A stretch of 18,884 nt of DNA from Oscillospiraceae bacterium (GTDB lineage: Bacteria > Bacillota_A > Clostridia > Oscillospirales > Oscillospiraceae): positions 1 through 18,884 of the forward strand of contig CADAPN010000045.1 of assembly GCA_902789835.1 (NCBI GenBank), in the 5' to 3' direction. The stretch's first letter is position 1. Every line of letters starts with the position of its first letter. The translations under genes and the position numbers were made by a program. Below, piece after piece: positions 1 to 6,664 of the stretch. The notes under the pieces are model-generated. The model was not told where the DNA came from and searched no databases. It saw nothing but the letters and a program-made list of their open reading frames with translations.

Positions 1-641
1 CTGCAGCATCGAGGTGCCGAGGCCCTGGCTGATCAGGCCGCCCCAGCTGTTCTCCTTGAAGGACATCACGGCAAAGCCCACCATCTGCGCACAGCAGCCT
101 GCTACAGCAGCACCGCCCGCGAGGCCGGTAAGGCCAAGCACCGAGCAGATGGCTGCCGACGAAATGGGCAGGGTCAGCGCCACACCGACCAGCACCGAGA
201 CCGCAATCCCCATCCAGAAGGGCTGCAGCTTGGTAGCCCGGTCGATAACAAGACCGAAGGCGCTTGCCGCGCTCCCGATCGGCGGCGCGATGAGCTTGGC
301 AAGGGCAACGCCTATGAAGATCGTCACAGCCGGGGTGACCAGAATGTCAATGCGGGTTTCCTTTGAGACGGCCTTGCCGCATTCAGCCGCCACAATGGCG
401 ATGATCAGCACGGCAAGCGGACCGCCGGCGCCGCCCTCAGCGTTGGCCGACCAGCCGACCGCGGCCAGTGAGAACAGCACCATCGGGTCAGCCCGAGCTG
501 CTGGCCGAGGGTCTTTAAAATCGTGCCGATCAGAAGGGAACAGAACAGGCCCTGCGCCATGGCGCCCAGGGCGTCGATGCCGTATCTTCTGGCCGAGATC
601 ACGATGTTTTTGCGTGCGAGAAAGGCTTTCAGTTTATCCAT
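1..641 (-). pseudogene. PTS sugar transporter IIC (PTS_EIIC_2 type), frame-disrupted and cut by window edge
   Basis: This would be a membrane permease subunit of a sugar phosphotransferase system. The first ~52 residues (start MDKLKAFLARKN, then a hydrophobic segment through SLLIGTILKTLGQQLG) read from an ATG at 641 preceded by AGAGG. At about 485-500 the frame breaks. The family sequence resumes in another frame from the ATG at 483: PMVLFSLAAVGW, then VSKETRIDILVTP, LQPFWMGIAVSVLVG, LTLPISSAAICSVLGLTGL and GCCAQMVGFAVMSFKEN, running open to base 1. One extra G in the GGG at 485-487 would restore the frame. However, relatives as I recall them carry about 25-30 more residues between the QQLG and PMVLFS segments, so a short out-of-frame deletion is more likely than a one-base error. 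It has its own promoter, divergent from yczE. Family call is fairly sure; the substrate is unknown. Confidence 0.75.
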
Positions 642-669
642 GTCAGACCTCTTTTCTTATCTTTTACAC

Positions 670-698
670 ACTATACGTGATGGGCCCGGGCTTGTCAA
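670..698 (-). promoter_or_regulatory. sigma-A promoter of the PTS IIC gene
   Basis: On the minus strand, TTGACA (693-698) and TATAGT (670-675) are separated by exactly 17 nt, placing the start of transcription about 20 nt before the gene's ribosome site. A consensus -35 box makes this one of the strongest promoters in the window, although the gene it serves is broken. Confidence 0.8.
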
Positions 699-739
699 CA
701 GATGTTATTTTTGCAACAAATACCGGTGACAACAGGCAG

Positions 740-768
740 TTGCCGGGAGGCTGTCTCTGTGCTACAAT
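740..768 (+). promoter_or_regulatory. sigma-A promoter of the YczE-like gene
   Basis: TTGCCG (740-745) and TACAAT (763-768) are separated by 17 nt. The expected start lies about 40 nt before the ATG at 818. The promoter faces away from the PTS IIC promoter, and the two -35 boxes lie about 40 bp apart, so one regulator could act on both. Confidence 0.6.
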
Positions 769-817
769 GGTCGGCGAATCCGGGAGCGGCAGGAAAGCTC
801 CGAAAGGAAGGCAGCAC

Positions 818-1474
818 ATGAAAAAACTGATTATCAGGCAGTGGGGACAGATCATCTTCGGTCTGATCATTTTCTCTTTCGGCGTGCACTGCACGATTTT
901 TGCCAATATCGGGCTTGCGCCCTGGGACTGCCTTGCCATGGGCCTTTCCTATCATCTTCCCCTGAACTACGGGATGACGGTGACGCTGATCTCGCTGATC
1001 ATCATCGGTCTCGACCTGCTGATGAAAGAGCGCATCGGCTTCGGGACCATTCTGGACGCACTGGTCGTCGGCAATACCGTACAGTTCATCAGTGACATTA
1101 ATCCCCTCCCGCTGAACCAGGGGGCCCTGACCGGCATCCCGATCATGCTGCTCGGCTTCGTGTTCATGGCGGTCGGCCAGTGGATCTACATGAGCGGGGC
1201 CCAGTGCTGCGGTCCTCGAGATGCGCTGCTGGTCGGCCTGGGAAAACGCCTGCCGAAGGTGCCCATCGGTCTGGTCGAGGTCGGGCTCTGGGCTGTCGTG
1301 GTGCTGGTCGGCTGGCTGCTCGGCGGTCCGGTGGGCATCGGTACCCTGGTGAGCGTGCTGGGTGCCGGCCTCGTGATGCAGCTGGTCTGCCGCATCGTAC
1401 ATTTTGAACCGAGGGACGTCAGACACCGGGACGTCATCGAGGTGCTTCGCATCCTCAGCAGTTCATCACCATGA
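818..1474 (+). CDS. yczE: YczE/YitT-type integral membrane protein
   Basis: A 218-residue polytopic inner-membrane protein of the YczE/YyaS group (COG2364). These proteins have several transmembrane helices and no settled function; Bacillus relatives sit near surfactin genes. Visible marks are the N-terminal helix QIIFGLIIFSFGVHCTIFA, the family segment IGLAPWDCLAMGL, a second helix VTLISLIIIGLDLL, the segment GTILDALVVGNTVQFISD, and the later CGPRDALLVGLGKRL motif followed by two hydrophobic stretches. The frame is open back to base 14, but the ATG at 818 is chosen because AAAGGAAG lies 7 nt before it and family homology starts there. Anything upstream is antisense to the PTS gene. It is a single-gene unit between its own promoter and the next promoter near 1519. 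Family call is good, function unknown. Confidence 0.82.
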   Translation: MKKLIIRQWGQIIFGLIIFSFGVHCTIFANIGLAPWDCLAMGLSYHLPLNYGMTVTLISLIIIGLDLLMKERIGFGTILDALVVGNTVQFISDINPLPLNQGALTGIPIMLLGFVFMAVGQWIYMSGAQCCGPRDALLVGLGKRLPKVPIGLVEVGLWAVVVLVGWLLGGPVGIGTLVSVLGAGLVMQLVCRIVHFEPRDVRHRDVIEVLRILSSSSP

Positions 1475-1515
1475 GCCGGCGCGGAAAAGTTTTGAATGAC
1501 TTTTTCCCGGCAATA

Positions 1516-1524
1516 TGGTATAGT
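1516..1524 (+). promoter_or_regulatory. extended -10 promoter of the 900-aa flavoprotein gene
   Basis: TGG directly precedes TATAGT (1519-1524), an extended -10 element. A partial -35 (TGACTT) lies 16 nt further upstream. The leader of about 65 nt carries two copies of TCAATCTGAAA (1556-1566 and 1570-1580) just before the ribosome site. Confidence 0.5.
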
Positions 1525-1594
1525 GAATGGCAAAGGGGTTATTATAGTTTATAAGTCAATCTGAAATTATCAATCTGAAAGGAGAAGCGACAGT

Positions 1595-4297
1595 ATGGCA
1601 AGAGAGATCCTGTTTGATCTCGGCAAAATGATCACTGACCGTCTGCCGTATAAATTCGGCATCAAAAGACTGACGGAGGAGGATCCGGAATATATCCTTC
1701 TGGACCGCTCCCTGGAGAGTGATGAGCAGGCGGAGATCATGCTCAAGATGGGCCTGCGCAAGCCCAAGACCCTGGATGTCATCGCCAAAATCACCGGCAA
1801 GGACCCCAAACATGTGGAGGAGCTTCTGGAAAAGGCCGCCCAGACCGGTGCGGTGGAGTATAACTGGGAGAACCCGCAGCACGAAAAACAGTACTACGTC
1901 CAGCTCTTTGTGCCCGGCATCGCAGAGATGACCAACATGGTGCTGAAGCAGGTCGAGAAGTATCCGGAACTTGCCGACAGCTTTGATAAGATGACCTACC
2001 TGCCGCTGGCAGGCAAGACCCATCTGATCCCGCCGGGCGGCGACGGCATCGGCATGCACGTGATTCCCGTCGAGAACGCGATTCCCACACATACCCAGTC
2101 TGCCTCCATCGAGCATATTTCCCACTGGTTAGACAAATATGAGGGCAAGCTTTCCGTCGGCTACTGTTCCTGCCGCAATGCCCGCCGCCTCTACGGCGAG
2201 GGCTCGGGCGAGATTCAGGACGACTGCTGCATCGGCCTCGGCGATTTTGCGACCTACCTGATCGAGACCGGCAAAGGACGCCCCATCACCAAGGAAGAGG
2301 CGCTGCAGATCTGCAAGCGTGCCGAGGAGAACGGCTATGTCCACCAGGTGACGAACATCGACGGCGAGGATAAAATCTTCGGCCTCTGCAACTGTGACCT
2401 GGGCGTCTGCTTTGCCCTGCGCACCAGCCAGCTGTTCAATACACCCAACCTGTCCGCCTCCGCTTACCGCGCCCATGTCAACAAAGAGAACTGCGTTGCC
2501 TGCGGCAAGTGCGTCGAGGTCTGTCCCGCCGGTGCCGTCAAGCTGGGGCAGAAGCTCTGCACCAAGCAGGGTGAGGTCAGCTACCCGCAGCAGGAAAAAC
2601 CGGAAGGCCTCGTGTGGGGTGAGGACAAGTGGAACCCGAACTATGTCTTCGACAACCGCAAAAACTGTCATGAGTCGGGCACGGCCCCCTGCAAGACCGC
2701 ATGTCCCGCCCACATCGCCATTCAGGGCTACATCAAACTGGCGAAAGAAGGCCGCTATCTGGATGCCCTCAAGCTCATCAAGCAGGACAACCCCTTCCCC
2801 TCGGTCTGCGGCTATGTCTGCAACCGCCGCTGCGAGGATGCCTGCACCAGAGGCTCTCTGGACAAGGCCCTGGCCATCGACGAGATTAAGAAGTTCATTG
2901 CCGAGCAGGACCTGAAGAGCGAGGAACCCTATGTTCCCGAACGGCTCTACCGCCGCCCGATTGACAAGCCCTATGAGGAGAAGATCGCCATTATCGGCGC
3001 CGGACCGGCCGGCCTGAGCTGTGCCTATTATCTTGCCCGTATGGGGTATGAGAATGTTACGGTCTTCGACCGCAACCCCGAGCCCGGCGGCATGCTCGTC
3101 ATGGGCATCCCGAGCTACCGGCTCGACCGCAGCGCTCTCAGGGGCGAAATCGCTGTCCTCGAAAAGATGGGCGTCAAGTTCCGCATGAACACCGAGGTCG
3201 GCAAAGATGTGACGATCCAGCAGCTGCGTGACGAAGGCTATAAGGGCTTCTATGTGGCCATCGGTGCCCAGAAGGGCTCCGCCCTCCGCATCCCCGGCGA
3301 GGAGCTGAAGGGCGTTTACGGCGGCGTGGAGTTCCTGCGCCAGGTCAATCTGGGCAAAAAGCCGAGAATCGGTAAAAAGTGTGCCGTCATCGGCGGCGGC
3401 AATGTGGCAATGGACGTCTGCCGGACCGCGGTCCGCCTCGGCGCCGAGACAACAGTCGTTTACCGCCGCAGCGAGGCCGAGATGCCTGCCGATAAAGAAG
3501 AGGTCGCCGAGGCAAAGCAAGAGGGCGTGACGTTCCGTTTCCTCAGCGCACCGGCCGAGATCATCGGCGAGAACGGCAAGGTCACCGGCGTGAAGGTCGA
3601 GATCATGGAACTGGGCGCCCCGGATGAAAAGGGCAACCCCACCCCGGTCGGCACCGGTACCTTTGAGACCATCGAGGTAGACTCTGTGATCAGCGCCATC
3701 GGCCAGGGCATCGACTGGGGCGGCCTGGATATCGGCGAGCTCAAAACCGGCAAAAAGGGCACCGCTGTTGCCGATCCCGTCACCTATCAGACCGCACAGC
3801 CCGACATCTTCGTCGGCGGCGATGTCTATACCGGACCGAAGTTTGCCATTGACGCGATCGCGGCCGGCCGCGAGGGTGCCGAGTCACTGCACCGCTTTGT
3901 ACAGGACGGCCAGAGCCTGACCCGCGGCAGAAATCTCCGCGAGTTCTACGAACTGGATAAGAAAGACCTCCTCATCGATGTCGACTGCTTCGACCGTCCG
4001 GCCCGCCAGCCGATTCTGCACGATCAGTCGAAGGCGAAATCCTTTGAGCATGACCGCCTTACCTTTACCGAGGAGCAGGTCAAAGCAGAGGCCAGCCGCT
4101 GCCTGGGCTGCGGCGTAAGTGTGGTGGATCCCAACCGCTGCATCGGCTGCGGTCTGTGCACCACCCGCTGCATGTTCGATGCCATCCACCTCGAGCGGGA
4201 TGTTCCCGAGGCGTCCAACATGGTGCGCTGCGAGGACAAGGTCGGCCCGATGCTGAAGTACGCAGGCAAAAAGGCCATCGGCTTACTCCGCAGATAA
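1595..4297 (+). CDS. multi-cluster Fe-S / GltD-like NAD(P)-FAD oxidoreductase, 900 aa
   Basis: A large soluble flavoprotein expected to move electrons between NAD(P)H, FAD and several Fe-S clusters. In order: residues 1-290, a Cys-rich domain with GYCSC (~189), DDCC (~209) and LCNCDLGVC (~262-270) that I cannot assign; a ferredoxin-type motif CVACGKCVEVCP (~300); a GltD/dihydropyrimidine dehydrogenase N-terminal Fe-S domain (CHESGTAPCKTACP ~358, then CGYVCNRRCEDAC); an FAD-binding GAGPAG (~470); an NAD(P)-binding GGGNVAMD (~598) followed by VVYRRSEAEMPA; a second FAD motif VGGDVYTGP (~740); and a C-terminal cluster CLGCG plus CIGCGLCTTRC (~835-860). Middle and C-terminal parts resemble NfnL/GltD. 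No glutamate synthase large subunit or NfnS partner is adjacent, so it probably works as a stand-alone electron-transfer enzyme; the acceptor is unknown. AAAGGAG lies 10 nt before the ATG and a strong hairpin follows the stop. Confidence 0.85.
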   Translation: MAREILFDLGKMITDRLPYKFGIKRLTEEDPEYILLDRSLESDEQAEIMLKMGLRKPKTLDVIAKITGKDPKHVEELLEKAAQTGAVEYNWENPQHEKQYYVQLFVPGIAEMTNMVLKQVEKYPELADSFDKMTYLPLAGKTHLIPPGGDGIGMHVIPVENAIPTHTQSASIEHISHWLDKYEGKLSVGYCSCRNARRLYGEGSGEIQDDCCIGLGDFATYLIETGKGRPITKEEALQICKRAEENGYVHQVTNIDGEDKIFGLCNCDLGVCFALRTSQLFNTPNLSASAYRAHVNKENCVACGKCVEVCPAGAVKLGQKLCTKQGEVSYPQQEKPEGLVWGEDKWNPNYVFDNRKNCHESGTAPCKTACPAHIAIQGYIKLAKEGRYLDALKLIKQDNPFPSVCGYVCNRRCEDACTRGSLDKALAIDEIKKFIAEQDLKSEEPYVPERLYRRPIDKPYEEKIAIIGAGPAGLSCAYYLARMGYENVTVFDRNPEPGGMLVMGIPSYRLDRSALRGEIAVLEKMGVKFRMNTEVGKDVTIQQLRDEGYKGFYVAIGAQKGSALRIPGEELKGVYGGVEFLRQVNLGKKPRIGKKCAVIGGGNVAMDVCRTAVRLGAETTVVYRRSEAEMPADKEEVAEAKQEGVTFRFLSAPAEIIGENGKVTGVKVEIMELGAPDEKGNPTPVGTGTFETIEVDSVISAIGQGIDWGGLDIGELKTGKKGTAVADPVTYQTAQPDIFVGGDVYTGPKFAIDAIAAGREGAESLHRFVQDGQSLTRGRNLREFYELDKKDLLIDVDCFDRPARQPILHDQSKAKSFEHDRLTFTEEQVKAEASRCLGCGVSVVDPNRCIGCGLCTTRCMFDAIHLERDVPEASNMVRCEDKVGPMLKYAGKKAIGLLRR

Positions 4298-4303
4298 AAC
4301 CAG

Positions 4304-4332
4304 CGAACCCGCCGGCATTGCCGGCGGGTTCG
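4304..4332 (+). terminator. hairpin after the flavoprotein gene
   Basis: A perfect 13-bp GC-rich stem (4304-4316 with 4320-4332) has a 3-nt loop and starts 7 nt after the stop codon. The following T content is modest (TTCC...TTGTTTCC), so termination strength is uncertain although position and stability fit. Confidence 0.7.
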
Positions 4333-4440
4333 TTCCGAATTGTTTCCGATTTTCATTCATTCCGGCCAATTCACGCCGGTTTCTGTCGTGATTGTATCTC
4401 TTCTTTACTGGATTCGTTCTGAACTGTTACGGAATGTTTG

Positions 4441-4469
4441 TTGACGGCGGGGATCAGTCCTGTTATTAT
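4441..4469 (+). promoter_or_regulatory. promoter of the 32-codon micro-gene
   Basis: TTGACG (4441-4446), a 17-nt spacer and TATTAT (4464-4469). It lies after the flavoprotein terminator and about 95 nt before the micro-gene, so the small frame has independent transcription. Confidence 0.65.
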
Positions 4470-4569
4470 GAAAAAGCGCCAAGTTCACTTGAGATGATCC
4501 GCCAAATTCTGGGCAAAGTGCTGAAAAGAAACAGGATGAAAACAGAATCCGACAGGGAGGTTGATTACC

Positions 4570-4668
4570 GTGGAAGATACCATGAGAGAAGTTTTCCGAA
4601 ACCAGCAACTGACCTATGAGCTGATTGCAGCGCTTTTTGGCGAAGACTGCATCGACGAGGATGAATAG
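4570..4668 (+). CDS. 32-residue acidic micro-protein, unknown function
   Basis: A GTG start at 4570 with GGGAGG at 4555-4560 (9 nt away) opens a frame of 32 codons: MEDTMREVFRNQQ, LTYELIAALFGED, then CIDEDE and a TAG stop. An in-frame ATG at 4582 is an alternative start but sits 21 nt from the ribosome site. The product would be a short amphipathic helix (REVFRNQQLTYELIAALF) ending in an acidic tail with a single Cys. I do not recognise a family. Support comes from the complete unit around it: a promoter at 4441-4469, a ribosome site, and a terminator hairpin beginning 12 nt after the stop. It could be a regulatory micro-protein, a leader peptide or a small RNA with a short frame. Confidence 0.5.
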   Translation: MEDTMREVFRNQQLTYELIAALFGEDCIDEDE

Positions 4669-4680
4669 AATCTGACTGCG

Positions 4681-4702
4681 ATCCCCCGCCTCGGCGGGGG
4701 AT
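4681..4702 (+). terminator. hairpin after the micro-gene
   Basis: ATCCCCCGC pairs with GCGGGGGAT around a CTCG loop, a stable 9-bp stem starting 12 nt after the TAG. It is followed by a mildly T-rich stretch. It separates the micro-gene from ridA. Confidence 0.65.
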
Positions 4703-4756
4703 TCATGTTATCTTCCGATGGTTTATAAAACAGAGGCTTCCATTACCGGGAAAGTG

Positions 4757-4765
4757 TGGTATAAT
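4757..4765 (+). promoter_or_regulatory. extended -10 promoter of ridA
   Basis: TGG directly before a consensus TATAAT (4760-4765), about 70 nt upstream of the ridA start. The -35 region is poor (TTCCAT at 16 nt), as often seen for extended -10 promoters. Confidence 0.6.
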
Positions 4766-4836
4766 AAATACAGTGTATATTGCCGGTCAAATCAACGCCC
4801 GGACAGAAAACTACAGAAACAAAAAGGAGAAAACCC

Positions 4837-5211
4837 ATGAAAACGATTGCAACCAAAAAGGCTCCGGCCGCCATCGGCCCCTATTCCCAGGCCTACACAG
4901 CCAACGGTTTCCTGTTTACCTCCGGTCAGGTACCCCTGAACCCCGAGACAGGCGAGATTGTCGGAAGCACCATTGCCGAACAGGCGGAACAGAGCTGCAA
5001 AAACATCGGCGCCATTCTGGAGGCTGCCGGGACGGACTTTTCAAAGGTCATCAAGACGACCTGCTTCCTGGCAGACATGAAGGACTTTGCCGCTTTCAAC
5101 GCGGTGTATGAGAAATACTTTGTCAGCAAGCCGGCCCGCTCCTGCGTCGCTGTCCGCGAACTGCCCAAGCAGGTGCTCTGCGAGGTGGAAGCGATCGCTC
5201 TGGCAGAATAA
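4837..5211 (+). CDS. ridA: RidA-family reactive imine/enamine deaminase
   Basis: A 124-residue cytosolic enzyme of the RidA/YjgF/UK114 family. Relatives hydrolyse 2-aminoacrylate and other imines released by PLP enzymes, protecting transaminases and other targets, and act as trimers. Full-length signatures are visible: the N-terminal AAIGPYSQA segment, FTSGQVPLNPETGE, and the C-terminal PARSCVAVRELP motif whose Arg101 corresponds to the catalytic arginine, followed by VLCEVEAIA with the usual Glu. AAGGAGA lies 6 nt before the ATG, which sets the start; open frame further upstream lacks homology. It is a single-gene unit with its own extended -10 promoter and a strong terminator shared with the convergent glycosyltransferase gene. 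The family call is secure. Confidence 0.95.
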   Translation: MKTIATKKAPAAIGPYSQAYTANGFLFTSGQVPLNPETGEIVGSTIAEQAEQSCKNIGAILEAAGTDFSKVIKTTCFLADMKDFAAFNAVYEKYFVSKPARSCVAVRELPKQVLCEVEAIALAE

Positions 5212-5223
5212 ACAATCCAAACT

Positions 5224-5273
5224 GCAAAAAAGCATTCACCCGTCTCTGACCAGACGGGTGAATGCTTTTTTGC
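5224..5273. terminator. bidirectional terminator between ridA and the glycosyltransferase
   Basis: A 22-bp perfect stem (5224-5245 with 5252-5273) and 6-nt loop has runs of six A and six T at its base, so it works as a U-tract terminator from either side. The stop codon of the minus-strand glycosyltransferase (5236-5238) lies inside one arm. Confidence 0.92.
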
Positions 5274-6219
5274 GCTGCGTACGGTGCACGGCAATATCAT
5301 GCTTCCGAAAGCTTTTTTCTTTTTTCATTTCAAAATCCTGCCGGTCCTTTTTGCGCAGTGTGTCCAGGGTCAGACCTGTAAAGAGCGACTGAATCGCGGC
5401 GATCATCGTAAAGCCGCAGACGATCAGGGTCGGGAAACGGTCTACCAGACCGGTGTGTACATATTCTCCGACGATCGGCACAAAGAACAGCAGGGACAGG
5501 ATGGCGAGCAGCAGTGCGATGATCCCGAAAAAGCCGAGGGGATGATAGCTGCGGTACAGACGGAAGATCGTTCGGATCACCTTGAAACCGTCGGAGTAGG
5601 TGTTGAGCTTTGAGACACTGCCCTCCGGCCGGTCTCGGTAGTCGATGACGACATTCTCGATCTGCATGTTTTTGTCAACGGCATGAATACTCATTTCCGT
5701 CTCAATCTCAAAGCCCTGCGAGAGAACCGGGAAGGTCTTGACGAACTCATAACTGAAGGCCCGATAGCCGGTCATGATGTCCTTGATGTCATTGTCAAAA
5801 AGAAGGTTGATCCCCCAGCGCACCAGCGCATTGCCGAAGTTGTGAAAGGGCCGTTTGTTCTGCGTATAATACGTGGAAGAGAGCCGGTCTCCGACGACCA
5901 TATCCGCCCCGTGATGAAGCACCCGGTCGGCAAGCTCTCTGGCGGCCTCGGCGGGATAGGTGTCATCGCCGTCAGCCATGATATAGCATGCTGCATCGAT
6001 GTCCTGGAACATGCTGCGGATGACATTGCCTTTGCCCTGCTTATACTCATTGCGTACAACAGCCCCGGCCTTTTCGGCAAGCTCGGCTGTGCGGTCGGTG
6101 GAGTTGTTGTTATATACATAAACCACGGCCTCGGGAAGTGCGCGCTGAAAGTCCGCAACAACCTTTTCAACCGTACGCTCTTCGTTATAGCAGGGGATCA
6201 GAACGGCGATCTTATCCAT
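5236..6219 (-). CDS. GtrB/DPM1-type family 2 glycosyltransferase with C-terminal membrane helices
   Basis: A 327-residue membrane-bound glycosyltransferase. GtrB/DPM1-type relatives transfer a sugar from a nucleotide donor to polyprenyl phosphate for envelope glycan modification. The N-terminal GT-A domain shows IPCYNEE (residues 8-14), QGKGNV (61-66), the metal/donor motif ADGDDTY (82-88), and MTGYRAFS with GFEIETEMSIHA further on. Two C-terminal hydrophobic helices follow: FFGIIALLLAILSLLFF and TLIVCGFTMIAAIQSLF. The ATG at 6219 is chosen because AAGGAG lies 8 nt upstream; the frame stays open to 6282 but adds non-homologous residues. The last ~16 codons after KKEKSFRKHD overlap the shared terminator and give a basic tail, probably a late extension. 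It is monocistronic and convergent with ridA. Confidence 0.88.
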   Translation of the reverse strand: MDKIAVLIPCYNEERTVEKVVADFQRALPEAVVYVYNNNSTDRTAELAEKAGAVVRNEYKQGKGNVIRSMFQDIDAACYIMADGDDTYPAEAARELADRVLHHGADMVVGDRLSSTYYTQNKRPFHNFGNALVRWGINLLFDNDIKDIMTGYRAFSYEFVKTFPVLSQGFEIETEMSIHAVDKNMQIENVVIDYRDRPEGSVSKLNTYSDGFKVIRTIFRLYRSYHPLGFFGIIALLLAILSLLFFVPIVGEYVHTGLVDRFPTLIVCGFTMIAAIQSLFTGLTLDTLRKKDRQDFEMKKEKSFRKHDIAVHRTQRKKAFTRLVRDG

Positions 6220-6523
6220 ATCATAAACTCCTTGTGCAGAGCATGGTATAAACAGTTTAACACGGCAGCCGGGGAAAAGCAACCATTACCGGCTGCACAG
6301 CGGATGGATTTCTGATCAGCGGATGACATGCGGACAAAGAGAGACAAAAACCGTGAGAAGCAGTTTACTGAGAAATCGATATGTGCCTGCTGTCCCGGAC
6401 AGCGCAGGTCAGCCCTGCATACTGTGGATTCTGCAGCTATCAGCAATTTTACCATAACCGAACCGTACGTATGCCATGAAACACGGTTTTTCATGATGAA
6501 AAGTACCAAAAAAGGCAGAAATA
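6220..6523. other. divergent intergenic region with a 15-bp palindrome
   Basis: This 304-bp stretch lies between the glycosyltransferase (-) and HTH-protein (+) genes and holds no convincing gene. A possible minus-strand promoter is TTGCTT (6277-6282) and TAAACT (6254-6259) with 17 nt between. Its -35 sits within an interrupted inverted repeat (GCAGCCGG 6265-6272, CCGGCTGC 6289-6296). A perfect palindrome GCTGTCC-C-GGACAGC lies at 6389-6403. No clear promoter for the rightward gene was seen. Confidence 0.4.
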
Positions 6524-6664
6524 ATGAAAATGCAGTAGACATGTGCAGATATCAGTGATACAATACGCACGATTCATGAAAAAAAAGCCAAGCTCTCACA
6601 GGCCGCATTTGCCAAAACCATCGGCGTCAGCAGTTCAGCAGTTGCTTCCGTTGAAGCCGGACGC
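6524..6664 (+). pseudogene. N-terminal HTH (XRE-like) coding segment with a broken start
   Basis: In the same frame as the following gene, codons from 6539 encode ADISDTIRTIHEKK, LSQAAFAKTIGVSSSAVASV and EAGRMKTSQK, a good Cro/C1-type helix-turn-helix. No ATG, GTG or TTG starts it. The in-frame ATG at 6524, with AAAAGG about 9 nt upstream, is cut off by TAG at 6536-6538. Alternatively, an ATG at 6541 would give MADISDTIRTIHEKK if the single T at 6544 were absent. Either a nonsense change or a one-base insertion therefore disconnects the DNA-binding domain. Sequencing error is a live alternative. Confidence 0.6.

Noticed and set aside
14..817. N-terminal extension of the YczE-like protein
   Set aside because: The extra 268 codons are antisense to the PTS IIC gene and precede the promoter and ribosome site used by the ATG at 818.
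2129..3520. A 463-codon open frame on the minus strand
   Set aside because: Antisense to the 900-residue flavoprotein, with no motifs.
4392..4619. A 75-codon plus-strand frame overlapping the micro-gene
   Set aside because: It would start upstream of the likely promoter at 4441-4469 and lacks a ribosome site; the 32-codon frame fits the promoter, ribosome site and terminator better.
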